From: Treponema sp.
GTDB lineage: Bacteria > Spirochaetota > Spirochaetia > Treponematales > Breznakiellaceae
Assembly: GCA_031254175.1 (NCBI GenBank)
Contig: JAIRUY010000137.1
Span: 1-14,958, forward strand
Direction: 5' to 3'
Length of the DNA: 14,958 nucleotides
Shown here: in pieces, positions 7,506 through 14,820 of the stretch
Layout: the number at the start of each line of letters is the position of its first letter
Numbering within the stretch: position 1 is the first letter of the stretch
Notes under the pieces: generated by a model
Told to the model about the DNA's origin: nothing
Seen by the model: only the letters and a program-made list of their open reading frames with translations
Databases searched by the model: none
Translations under genes and position numbers: made by a program

Positions 7506-9193
7506 CTGAATCTGTTTGCGCCGTTTGTTGACGCTGCCTCCAAACCCTGCGGATATAAGCCTAAAAGCGGCAAACCAGAAAGAGGTCTTGCCGTTACTTC
7601 GTTTGAAAAATCCCCCGCATTGAAAATAGTTCCCGATTCATGATCATACGCCGCAATCCTGAAATAATAAAGAGAGCCGTTTTTCAGGCCGTCAATCAGC
7701 AGGCTGTTTTTGTACCCTACGTTAATTGGGGAGGAGCCCAATAAAGCGCCGTCGCCAAACAGTTCCCCCCTGACAGTGCTGTAATAAACAAGATAACCTT
7801 TTACATTGGCATCGGGGCTGTGTCTCCAGCGAAGCAGAACCCCACCGTCAACAGCAACAGCCGTAACATTCCCCGGCGGCAGCGGCGGCTCTCCGGGTAC
7901 ATAAACTATTCGCAGCTCATTGAGATACGGACTGGTTTCTCCGTCCGCTGACGGATAAAAATCCACAGCTATTTGCACATAACGACTCTGTATTCCGGCA
8001 ATGTTTATTCCCGGCGTAAAACTGATCCATTGGCTGTTTGCCAAAAGATAGGGATTTTCAGAGGAGCGGATAAAAAAATTCATCTCCGCGTCATCGGAGA
8101 AACGAAACCGTCCGTTTTCACGGAACTCATTTTTGGCATCGTTTCCACTGATGCTGACTCTGCCGCCGGAAGCATCGACCCTGATTATACCGCTGTTGCT
8201 GTGACCCAAATCAATAGCCCTTGTTTCCGCTCTGCCGCCGGAAATCGCATATTTTTGAATTGAAGAACGTCCGGCGCAAACATTGTGGATTTTAAAATCA
8301 TCCATCAGACCCGAAAAACGCTCGCCAAGTGAAAAGGAACCGTTGCTGCCTGCAATTGGCGTATAAACTTCGCCGCCTTCCCTGCCTCGGGGCGTTGCGT
8401 ATACAATTGCTTCACTTATCCCGTTTACAAGATACTCAACCATTCCGGTTGCTGCGTCAAAACGGACAAGATGATGGCTCCATGTTTTCGGAACCACAGG
8501 AGCATTCCCTGAAAACTCAATATTGATACTGGAAACGCCTGCAACAGATGTAAAAAAATTAACAAACGACCACTGCAGCCTGTTTCTGGAAGCAGTACAG
8601 TTTATTCTTTGCAGGGAAAAATTCCCTCCCGAAGAAGAAGGCCTTACTGAAGACCATGAAAGTATCTGTTCGCCGTTTTCCATGTTTAACGGATAAAGCC
8701 AGAATTCAATTGTAAAATCATTTAACCTGTTTCCGCCTGAAAAAAGGGCGTTCCGGCTGTCTGGTGTAACAACAAGCGGTCTGTTATTGCCAAACAAAGC
8801 CGCCCCGGAGCCGACTCTCGCGTAAGATGAATCCGCCGCTTCTATTCCGCCTGATGAAGTAATCTTGTAATGTCCAATACTGTCCCTGTAAAGACCGGGA
8901 TTGTTTTCATCAAAAGAAATGGACAAATCCAGAGCAGATTCGTTTAACGGAACAAAATTTCCCAATACTCCTGCGGCTGCTGAATAACCGGCTGTTGAAA
9001 TACTGGAAGAAGAAAGAACCAGCACCGGGTGCGGCCTGACAGACCGGGCCTCTGTAACGCTTTCTCTGTATTCAGCCATTCTCCAGGAAGATGCTCCACC
9101 CAAAACAATAGTGCTTTCCCCAACTCCGAAAACACTACCGGAAACAAACAAGACGCTATATACTGTTAATATGAGAAATAATCTTTTATTCAT
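7502..9193 (-). CDS. Secreted LamG-like / fibronectin type III protein
   Basis: This is a 563-residue exported protein of unknown exact function. Residues 1 to about 23 form a signal peptide (MNKRLF, a hydrophobic core, then small residues). Residues about 120-310 resemble a LamG/concanavalin A-like domain: FTIEFWLYP (160-168), TWSHHLVRFD with TG and VNG following (237-258), and SGLMDDFKIHN (294-304). Residues about 320-432 form a beta-rich segment, possibly discoidin-like. Residues about 434-538 are a fibronectin type III domain (PPGNVTAVAVDGGVLLRW, then GYLVYYS, YYFRIAAYD and SNEVTARP). Such domains bind glycans or proteins at the cell surface. No catalytic motif, sortase signal or lipobox is seen. 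The start is ATG 9193 with only a weak AGAAG upstream. It is the first gene of a four-gene reverse array and overlaps the HDOD gene by 4 bp. Confidence 0.85.
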   Translation of the reverse strand: MNKRLFLILTVYSVLFVSGSVFGVGESTIVLGGASSWRMAEYRESVTEARSVRPHPVLVLSSSSISTAGYSAAAGVLGNFVPLNESALDLSISFDENNPGLYRDSIGHYKITSSGGIEAADSSYARVGSGAALFGNNRPLVVTPDSRNALFSGGNRLNDFTIEFWLYPLNMENGEQILSWSSVRPSSSGGNFSLQRINCTASRNRLQWSFVNFFTSVAGVSSINIEFSGNAPVVPKTWSHHLVRFDAATGMVEYLVNGISEAIVYATPRGREGGEVYTPIAGSNGSFSLGERFSGLMDDFKIHNVCAGRSSIQKYAISGGRAETRAIDLGHSNSGIIRVDASGGRVSISGNDAKNEFRENGRFRFSDDAEMNFFIRSSENPYLLANSQWISFTPGINIAGIQSRYVQIAVDFYPSADGETSPYLNELRIVYVPGEPPLPPGNVTAVAVDGGVLLRWRHSPDANVKGYLVYYSTVRGELFGDGALLGSSPINVGYKNSLLIDGLKNGSLYYFRIAAYDHESGTIFNAGDFSNEVTARPLSGLPLLGLYPQGLEAASTNGANRFR

Positions 9194-9223
9194 TGTTTTC
9201 TTCTATTTTATCGGCAAATTTAT

Positions 9224-11023
9224 ATGGATAATAGAATAATAAATGAAGTAAAACAGGCTCCGGCGGAAAGCGGAGTTTATATAATGAAGGATGATGAAGG
9301 CCGGATCATCTATGTAGGCAAGGCAAAACACCTAAAAAACAGGCTGAAATCATATTTTTCAGGCGAAAAGGATATAAAAACTGTCACTCTCCTGCGGCAC
9401 GTTCGCAATATAGAAACAATTATCGTAGCAAACGAATATGAAGCCCTTCTTCTTGAAAATACCCTGATTAAACAGCATTCGCCCAAGTACAATATCAATC
9501 TGAAAGACGGGAAAACTTACCCGGTTATACGCATAACACATGAAGATTTCGCAAGAGTTTTCAGAACACGCAGAATTATCCAGGACGGCAGTCTTTACTT
9601 TGGGCCGTTTCCAAATGTACCAAGCATAGACATCATGCTTGATTTGATCGACAGACTGTTCCCTTTAAGAAAATGCAGAAAAATCAGAAAAAACGGGCCG
9701 TGTATGTATTACCACATCAGCCGCTGCATGGCGCCTTGCTGCGGAAAAATAAATATTGAAGAATACAACATTCATGTACAGCGTGTGCAAAAAGTTCTGG
9801 CAGGAGAAACAGAATCGCTGTTTATCGATCTTGCTTCTAAAATGCATGAAGCGGCAAGAGCGCTGCAATATGAAAAGGCGGCGCAATTCAGAAACACAAT
9901 CAAGGCGATAGAAAATCTGACAAAAGAAGAAAGGTCTGTACAGGACCTTAATCCCGAAGACAGAGACTATATTGCCTGGACTGCCGAAGGTGTGCTTGCC
10001 ACATTTGTCGTTTTTTCCATGCGCGGCGGTAAAATGACAGGCCGCGATCTTTTTCGTACCCGCTCCGCCGCGGATGAACTTGAGTCTCTGGAGATTTTTA
10101 TCACTTCGTATTATGACACCTCCCGCCCTCCCCCGCAAAAGATTTTTATCCAGAATATGTTCACAGATTCGAATAATTTATTATCTGACTGGTTTAAGGC
10201 AAAATTCAATTTTGAGCCGGAATTGCTGACTCCTGAAGAAAAACACCATGAAGCAATTATGGCTATGGCGCGGCAAAACGCGGCGGAAGACCTGCGCAAA
10301 CGCCTGAAAGAAAGAGGAGCCGGCCCTGCTCTTGATGAACTGGCGCAGGTCTTAAACTTAAAAAACAGACCGGAGAATATAGAAGGGTTTGATATTTCTC
10401 ATCTTGACGGCAAACATCCTGTTGCTTCTTTAATCTCTTTTAAAAACGGAGTCCCTAACCGCAAAAATTACCGTCACTTTAAACTGCGCACTGTTATTGG
10501 AATAGTGGATGATTTTGCCGCAATGCGCGAAGTAGTCAGCCGCCGTTACTCGCGCATTATCCGCGAAGGATTGGAGCTTCCCGATTTAATACTTGTAGAC
10601 GGAGGCATTGGACAGGTTAATGCCGCAAAAGAAATATTAACAGAGCTGGGAGTTGACTGCGGCCTTATCGGCCTTGCGGAAAGAAACGAAGAGATTTGGC
10701 TTGCGGACGCAAAAGAGCCGATTGTCCTGTCAAAACAATCAGAAGCATTAAAAGTCCTGCAGTTTGTGCGCGATGAATGCCACCGTTTTGCCGTAAACTT
10801 TAACCGGAAACTCAGGTCAAAAGATTTATTTTTCCCGATACTGGAATCTGTCGAAGGTATCGGCCCAAAAAGAGCCGCCGCAATTATGAAAACCTACAAC
10901 ACAATCGCCAACATCGCCGCCGCCGATGTGTCAGAAATGTCCGAACACTGCAAAATCAGTGAAGCAAGCGCAAGAGCCGTACGCGCCTGCGCGAAGCTTC
11001 ACCTTAAAGACAGGCAGAGTTAG
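9224..11023 (+). CDS. uvrC: Excinuclease ABC subunit C
   Basis: UvrC is the nuclease of bacterial nucleotide excision repair and makes both incisions around damage presented by UvrB. All modules are present in the 599-residue protein. The GIY-YIG domain has GVYIMKD (17-23), IIYVGKAK (28-35), R40 and the catalytic glutamate in LLLEN (E78). A cysteine cluster (C151, C160, C168, C172/C173) is consistent with the iron-sulfur cluster reported for UvrC. A UvrB-interacting UVR motif lies at about 203-237. The RNase H-like endonuclease half has GFDISHLDG (388-396), LVDGGIGQVNAA (457-468) and RDECHRFA (516-523). Tandem helix-hairpin-helix motifs (about 539-592) end the protein. The start, ATG 9224, lies 30 bp from the divergent LamG start. 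No Shine-Dalgarno site is visible, so the transcript may be leaderless or weakly initiated. The stop overlaps that of the convergent membrane-protein gene. Confidence 0.98.
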   Translation: MDNRIINEVKQAPAESGVYIMKDDEGRIIYVGKAKHLKNRLKSYFSGEKDIKTVTLLRHVRNIETIIVANEYEALLLENTLIKQHSPKYNINLKDGKTYPVIRITHEDFARVFRTRRIIQDGSLYFGPFPNVPSIDIMLDLIDRLFPLRKCRKIRKNGPCMYYHISRCMAPCCGKINIEEYNIHVQRVQKVLAGETESLFIDLASKMHEAARALQYEKAAQFRNTIKAIENLTKEERSVQDLNPEDRDYIAWTAEGVLATFVVFSMRGGKMTGRDLFRTRSAADELESLEIFITSYYDTSRPPPQKIFIQNMFTDSNNLLSDWFKAKFNFEPELLTPEEKHHEAIMAMARQNAAEDLRKRLKERGAGPALDELAQVLNLKNRPENIEGFDISHLDGKHPVASLISFKNGVPNRKNYRHFKLRTVIGIVDDFAAMREVVSRRYSRIIREGLELPDLILVDGGIGQVNAAKEILTELGVDCGLIGLAERNEEIWLADAKEPIVLSKQSEALKVLQFVRDECHRFAVNFNRKLRSKDLFFPILESVEGIGPKRAAAIMKTYNTIANIAAADVSEMSEHCKISEASARAVRACAKLHLKDRQS

Positions 11024-11577
11024 AATTTCAGGGCAATCCCGGCCTTTGCCCAGTAAGGATAACCTGTCTCAATCATGGCGCCAATATTTTCAGTAAAATA
11101 GAAGCGCGCCCCTGCCTGACCGCCCCAATAAAAGGTACTGGCTGCAGCACCGGTTGTGACTGCGCTGCTATTATATTTCGCGTTGACAACCTGATAACCA
11201 AGGCTTATTCCTGTATAAATATCAAGCCAGTCGATATTCAAACCCCAGTGCCAGTTAACTCTTGCAGCAGGAGTAAAAACAGTTAATGTAAAACCATAAT
11301 CAACGCTAAGAAGACTCAATTCATATTTCCACCGATAAAAAGATACCGAAGCCCCTACAGAAAGAGGAAGCATAGGCAGACAATACTCCGCTTGAATAAA
11401 CACAGGCGGAAAAGCCCACTTTCCATCGTAGCCAGTATAAGCCATCCCAATACCGCCATCAAACAGTACATTTCCGCCACTTAGCGGAGGCGGGTAACTC
11501 ATGAGGTCGAATTGGGCAAATGCGGTACCGGTTACCAGAACCGCGACAAGGACAAAAGCAATCAAAAATCTCTTCAT
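11020..11577 (-). CDS. Small outer-membrane beta-barrel protein
   Basis: This is a 185-residue exported protein of unknown function. The start is ATG 11577, preceded by AAGGAG and by a good promoter; a longer frame upstream lacks these. Residues 1-21 are a clear signal peptide ending TAFA before Q22. The mature part alternates hydrophobic and polar residues rich in aromatic amino acids, as in amphipathic beta strands (VFIQAEYCL, SVGASVSFYRWKYELSLLSVDYG, INWHWGLNIDWLDIYTGISLGYQ without long helices). It ends in a phenylalanine (IALKF), the usual C-terminal signature recognised by the BamA assembly machinery. About eight strands would fit, similar in size to OmpA/OmpX/OmpW-type barrels. Its TAA stop overlaps the TAG of uvrC tail to tail. 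A porin-like or structural role is inference. Confidence 0.82.
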   Translation of the reverse strand: MKRFLIAFVLVAVLVTGTAFAQFDLMSYPPPLSGGNVLFDGGIGMAYTGYDGKWAFPPVFIQAEYCLPMLPLSVGASVSFYRWKYELSLLSVDYGFTLTVFTPAARVNWHWGLNIDWLDIYTGISLGYQVVNAKYNSSAVTTGAAASTFYWGGQAGARFYFTENIGAMIETGYPYWAKAGIALKF

Positions 11578-11605
11578 AATTATTCTCCTTATATAATAAA
11601 AAACC

Positions 11606-11634
11606 AATCTATCAGATTTTAGAAAATATGTCAA
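11606..11634 (-). promoter_or_regulatory. Probable promoter of the outer-membrane protein gene
   Basis: On the reverse strand, a perfect TTGACA (11634-11629) is followed after 17 bases by TAGATT (11611-11606), which matches four of six -10 consensus positions. It lies about 30 bases upstream of the ATG at 11577, with the AAGGAG site between. This is one of the best promoter matches in the window and suggests strong expression. Confidence 0.6.
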
Positions 11635-11649
11635 GACTAAAAATATGCC

Positions 11650-11678
11650 TTGTTTCCGCCTTGTTTTTATGTTATGTT
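11650..11678 (+). promoter_or_regulatory. Weak candidate promoter for the FliL-like gene, with a direct repeat
   Basis: TTGTTT (11650-11655) and TATGTT (11673-11678) are separated by 17 bases. The -35 region overlaps a direct repeat, CCTTGTTT at 11648-11655 and 11659-11666 (11-bp period, one helical turn). Initiation would fall only a few bases before the proposed ATG at 11693, implying an almost leaderless transcript. Support is modest. Confidence 0.25.
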
Positions 11679-11692
11679 CCTGAGTAGTGAAA

Positions 11693-12178
11693 ATGATCCG
11701 TATTTCCGGCACAAAAGTATCGCGCATTATTTACATGATCCTGCTCTATGTCGCAGGCGCGCTGATTTTGCTGTTTTTTGCCGGTACTATTTTTGGCCTT
11801 GTCCGTTCATCAAATAATCCAATTTTAAAATTGGGAAAATCATCAGAAACAGCCTCTGTGAATTCGCAGTATGACGACATTCGCGTTTTTTCAGGAATTG
11901 GGCGGTTAAGAATCCCGCTTTCAAACTCATCTATCTTAATTCTTTCAATAGCGTTTCCCTACTCCGCGAACGATATTACATTTACAGAAGAATTAGCCGC
12001 AAAAATAACTGATTTCAGGACAATTGCGTACGATTATTTTTCGTCACTTCCGGCAAAAGATGTAAGCCAAATAAATGAAGAAGCGGCAAAGGCCGAAATA
12101 TTAAAGCGTTTTAACGAAAGCTTGCGTCTTGGACGAATACAAACCCTGTACTTCAGCGATTTGATGGTACTGGATTAA
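11693..12178 (+). CDS. FliL-like single-pass membrane protein
   Basis: This 161-residue protein has a short basic N-terminus, one transmembrane helix (about 12-36), and an extracytoplasmic domain. The C-terminal part resembles FliL, the flagellar basal-body protein around the stator: TFTEELAAKITDFRTIAYDYFSS (97-119), then IKRFNESL-like helix residues, ending GRIQTLYFSDLMVLD, where the family typically ends in a strand such as VYFTEFVVQ. It is outside any flagellar operon, so it may be a paralogue working with another membrane complex. The start is ATG 11693, though a GTG at 11687 in frame is equally possible; neither has a clear ribosome site. It is divergent from the outer-membrane protein gene and 101 bp upstream of an ECF sigma operon on the same strand. 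The family call is by motif resemblance. Confidence 0.7.
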   Translation: MIRISGTKVSRIIYMILLYVAGALILLFFAGTIFGLVRSSNNPILKLGKSSETASVNSQYDDIRVFSGIGRLRIPLSNSSILILSIAFPYSANDITFTEELAAKITDFRTIAYDYFSSLPAKDVSQINEEAAKAEILKRFNESLRLGRIQTLYFSDLMVLD

Positions 12179-12221
12179 CGGATCTTTTGGGTTACCGCAC
12201 CGCAACCGGCAATATTCTCCT

Positions 12222-12239
12222 GTGTCAAAATATAGACAC
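12222..12239. promoter_or_regulatory. Palindrome upstream of the ECF sigma operon
   Basis: GTGTC (12222-12226) and GACAC (12235-12239) form a perfect 5-bp inverted repeat separated by 8 AT-rich bases, about 40 bp before the first gene of the sigma operon. It could be a regulator site controlling that operon. No convincing sigma-70 or ECF promoter boxes can be placed around it with confidence. Confidence 0.25.
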
Positions 12240-12279
12240 TGGGTTATGAAAGATATTAAAATGAGGTTCAGGAGTTTTT

Positions 12280-12624
12280 ATGGAAAATGTAAATTCTTCA
12301 ACCGCCCAGGTCATTATAGCCATTATTCCCATTGTGGGAATTGTAATGGGCTGCGCGGTTATTTTTTTCTATATTTTGTGGGATCACAGGCGAAAAACCC
12401 TGCTCATAAAAACAGGGCAGTACAACCGGCCGGTATTTGATCTTTTTTCATTCAGCCTGTTATCCGGTGCGCTTTTAAGCGGCGTTGGAGCGGCTCTTAC
12501 CGTACTGTTATCAATTATTGAAGGCGCATCTTACGGTCTGCTGGGTGGGATAATTCCCCTGTCAATGGGAGCCGGTCTTATATCATATTATGTTATAAAG
12601 CGTGTCGAAAAACGCAATGGATGA
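12280..12624 (+). CDS. Small three-helix membrane protein (DUF6249-like)
   Basis: This is a 114-residue integral membrane protein with predicted helices at about 10-34, 56-80 and 84-106. A basic loop, WDHRRKTLLIKTGQY, follows the first helix. This layout, a helix followed by a short HRRK...IxxGxY segment and two further helices, resembles the DUF6249 family. Proteins of that kind are often found beside ECF sigma and anti-sigma genes, but no biochemical function is known. The start is ATG 12280 with AGGAG 5 bases upstream. Its stop (12622-12624) lies inside the start region of the sigma factor gene, so the two are translationally coupled. It may sense or anchor the sigma/anti-sigma pair, which is inference. 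The family name is offered cautiously. Confidence 0.75.
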   Translation: MENVNSSTAQVIIAIIPIVGIVMGCAVIFFYILWDHRRKTLLIKTGQYNRPVFDLFSFSLLSGALLSGVGAALTVLLSIIEGASYGLLGGIIPLSMGAGLISYYVIKRVEKRNG

Positions 12625-13177
12625 GGAGAAGAACGGCGAATCTGACTTTAGCGATCAATTGATTGTCAGCCAGATTGTATCGGGGCAGAAGGATTTATTC
12701 CGGCTTTTGGTACGGCGGCATGAAAAAGCCGTAAATGGAATGGGACTGAGCTTTTTCCGTAATCAGGAAGACGCTTCGGATTTTACCCAGGAGGTTTTCT
12801 TAAAAGCATACCGGAATCTTTGCGGATTTGAAGGCAGAAGCAGATTTTCAACATGGCTTTACAGGATAGCGTATAATACGGCTGTCAATGAAATAAGCAG
12901 GAGGAAAGAATATTACAGCCTTGCGGAAGAAGATGTGAACAAACTTGTAAACACGGGTGATACGCCGGAAAGGGACACTCTTCGTAATGCGGCAAGGGAA
13001 GCGGTTCAGGCAGCAGTAAAGGAATTGCCCGAACGTTTCAGAATATGTATTGATATGTTTTTTTTTTATGATCGCTCTTATCAGGAGATTGAGGCAATTA
13101 CCGGCATTCCGGTAAATACCATAAAATCCCATGTATTCAGGGCGAAAATATTGTTAAGAGAGAAACTTGATTTTTAG
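12617..13177 (+). CDS. ECF-type RNA polymerase sigma factor
   Basis: This 186-residue sigma factor has only regions 2 and 4. Region 2 covers about 25-96, with DFTQEVFLKAYRNL (55-68, core binding) and FSTWLYRIAYNTAVNE (77-92, the -10 recognition helix area). Region 4 covers about 125-183, with LPERFRICIDMFFF, YQEIEAITGIP and NTIKSHVFRAKILLREKL, a helix-turn-helix for the -35 element. It should direct RNA polymerase to a small regulon, probably including its own operon. The start is placed at ATG 12617, which overlaps the preceding gene by 8 bp. A GTG at 12602 is in frame, but neither has a strong ribosome site. The anti-sigma gene begins 21 bp downstream with a good AAGGAG site. The signal sensed is unknown; envelope stress is the usual theme. 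Confidence 0.95.
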   Translation: MDEEKNGESDFSDQLIVSQIVSGQKDLFRLLVRRHEKAVNGMGLSFFRNQEDASDFTQEVFLKAYRNLCGFEGRSRFSTWLYRIAYNTAVNEISRRKEYYSLAEEDVNKLVNTGDTPERDTLRNAAREAVQAAVKELPERFRICIDMFFFYDRSYQEIEAITGIPVNTIKSHVFRAKILLREKLDF

Positions 13178-13198
13178 GCGGGATTTAAGGAGCGCAGG

Positions 13199-13690
13199 AT
13201 GAATTGTTCAAAGCTGCTGGATTTGATTTTTGAATACTCAAATAGTGAACATGGAAGTGAAGATTCCATGCCGTTATTTTCACAGATGCAGATTTGGCTG
13301 CATACCTTTCTTTGTCAGGACTGCGCCGAAAAAATAAAACGTTTTGAAACGGCAAAAGAAATAATGCATCATGATTTTTTCCCGTTTTCTCCCGGTCTTG
13401 AAGATTCAATAATGGCAAAGATTGCCGCCGAAGAAAAAGAGACAGAAACATCTGTGCCTTACGCCATTCCCGGAGGCTTATCTGTGCGCGGCTGGATAAT
13501 TGCAGGGTTAATCATCCTGATATCTTTGGCAACCGCTTTTTTCGGATTTGATTTTCAAAAAATCGCACAAGAAACCGGAGCATCTTTTTTGCTGCCTGTA
13601 GGCATTACAATCGGCATTGTGTTAACCGTTTACGGCGCTTTTTTTATCGGCAGCCATCTCAAGGAATTTTCCGAGCGCTTTGGACTTTAA
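13199..13690 (+). CDS. Membrane-bound zinc-binding anti-sigma factor (ZAS-like)
   Basis: This 163-residue protein immediately follows an ECF sigma gene. The cytoplasmic N-terminal part contains WLHTFLCQDC, that is H35-x3-C39-x2-C42, the hallmark of zinc-associated anti-sigma domains; C3 or H18 may supply the remaining ligand. A linker is followed by two transmembrane helices (about 98-117 and 128-151) and a short basic tail. It should bind and silence the sigma factor at the membrane until a signal releases it. The two helices leave almost no periplasmic domain (about 10 residues), so sensing probably involves the helices, zinc/thiol redox chemistry, or the small membrane protein encoded upstream. 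The start is ATG 13199 with AAGGAG 6 bases upstream. Its last 11 bases overlap the start of the ApbE gene, so coupling is likely. Confidence 0.88.
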   Translation: MNCSKLLDLIFEYSNSEHGSEDSMPLFSQMQIWLHTFLCQDCAEKIKRFETAKEIMHHDFFPFSPGLEDSIMAKIAAEEKETETSVPYAIPGGLSVRGWIIAGLIILISLATAFFGFDFQKIAQETGASFLLPVGITIGIVLTVYGAFFIGSHLKEFSERFGL

Positions 13691-14732
13691 AAAAAATCAA
13701 CAATCCCTCAGCACGAATAAATGCAAACTGCCTTTTTTGCTGCTGCTTTGTTTTGGGGCATGCGCACAGACGGAATCTTCCCGCGCTGAATTCGCGCTTG
13801 GCACTGTTTGTTCGGTAACGCTTTTCGATCAATCGCGGGACAGAGTTTACCGGGACATCTTTTCCAGAATTCACGAAATAGAAAATCTCATGAGCGTAAA
13901 TATTCCGGCATCAGACGTTAGCCGCATAAACGCCGCCGCCGGAATTGAGCCTGTACAGGTTCATGATGATGTTTATAAAGTAATTGAACGAGCCGTATAT
14001 TTTGCGCGGCTTTCCGGCGGCGCGTTTGATCCCTCTGTGGGGCCTTTAGTGTCTCTTTGGGGAATTGGCACAGATACTCCCCGCCTTCCTTCCCAAAAAG
14101 AAATTGATGAAATTCTCCCGTTGATAAACTGGCAGGATGTAGAACTCGATCCGCATACACGCAGTGTTTTTCTCAGGCGTACGGGGATGGCTCTGGATTT
14201 GGGAGGAATAGCCAAGGGTTATGCCGCTGATGAAGCGGCAGCCATTGTTAAAAATTCAAATGTAAAACGGGCAATTATTGATCTTGGCGGAAACATTGTG
14301 ATCTGCGGAGAGAAAAAAGATAAAAGCCCATGGAGAGCGGGCATACAAAACCCTGGTTACAACAGGGGCGACATAATGGGAATTGTAAATATTACAGCAG
14401 AACACTCACGAGCGCAAACCGTAGTAACATCCGGCGTATATGAACGTTTCTTTGAAGAAAATGGCGGGCGCTTTCATCACATCTTTTCACCTTTTCAAGG
14501 GTACCCTGCTGATAACGGCCTTTTGTCAGTGACTGTTATTTCACATAACTCAATGGATGCCGACGCTCTTTCAACAGCGGTCTTTGTTCTGGGTTATGAA
14601 AAGGGAATGGCTTTAATTGAAGCCTTTCCCGGTGCAGAAGCGGTTTTTGTTTTCGAAGACAAAACTGTACGGACAACAAACGGCGTAAAATTCGCTCTTA
14701 CGGATAATATGTTTCGCCTTGTGCAAGAATAA
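13680..14732 (+). CDS. apbE: ApbE-family FAD:protein FMN transferase lipoprotein (Ftp-like)
   Basis: This extracytoplasmic enzyme attaches FMN from FAD to Ser/Thr residues of partner proteins such as Nqr/Rnf subunits or FMN-binding-domain proteins. In Treponema pallidum the homologue Ftp also hydrolyses FAD to FMN and AMP. Of 350 residues, 1-27 form a lipoprotein signal with a relaxed lipobox (LCFGAC, C28). Family motifs follow in order: MSVNIPASDVSRIN (71-84), GGAFDPSVGPLVSLWG (113-128), LDLGGIAKGYA (172-182), DLGGN (201-205), TSGVYERFF (250-258), HHIFSPFQGYPA (266-277) and MDADALSTAVFVLG (292-305), the last including Mg-binding residues. N74 occupies the position where, as I recall the family alignment, FAD-hydrolysing treponemal enzymes have Asn instead of Tyr. 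The start is TTG 13680, overlapping the anti-sigma gene by 11 bp; no ATG occurs early enough to keep the signal peptide. No flavinylation target is encoded in the window. Confidence 0.93.
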   Translation: MDFKKNQQSLSTNKCKLPFLLLLCFGACAQTESSRAEFALGTVCSVTLFDQSRDRVYRDIFSRIHEIENLMSVNIPASDVSRINAAAGIEPVQVHDDVYKVIERAVYFARLSGGAFDPSVGPLVSLWGIGTDTPRLPSQKEIDEILPLINWQDVELDPHTRSVFLRRTGMALDLGGIAKGYAADEAAAIVKNSNVKRAIIDLGGNIVICGEKKDKSPWRAGIQNPGYNRGDIMGIVNITAEHSRAQTVVTSGVYERFFEENGGRFHHIFSPFQGYPADNGLLSVTVISHNSMDADALSTAVFVLGYEKGMALIEAFPGAEAVFVFEDKTVRTTNGVKFALTDNMFRLVQE

Positions 14733-14820
14733 AAGGAAGCCATGAAAGGATTACCGCAAAAACAAGAAAAACAAATCCTACAGGTTTTGTTTTCTGTTCT
14801 TTGCCTGTGGAAACAGGATA
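14733..14820. other. Gap between apbE and the right-edge reverse gene
   Basis: This 88-bp tail-to-tail gap holds a weak AT-rich inverted repeat (AAAACAAA, then 10 bases, then TTTGTTTT) and a short CCTGT-GGAA-ACAGG hairpin near 14804-14817. Neither is followed by a convincing T-tract, so a terminator is possible but not shown. Confidence 0.25.

Noticed and set aside
9665..10138. Reverse 157-codon frame inside uvrC
   Set aside because: It is antisense to an intact and conserved uvrC, with no ribosome site or recognisable domain.
11578..11727. Fifty-codon N-terminal extension of the outer-membrane protein
   Set aside because: It would bury the signal peptide and read through the predicted promoter; AAGGAG points to ATG 11577.
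12222..12440. Forward 72-codon frame before the sigma operon
   Set aside because: It overlaps the three-helix membrane protein in another frame, lacks a ribosome site and is compositionally poor (many H, F, Y and G).
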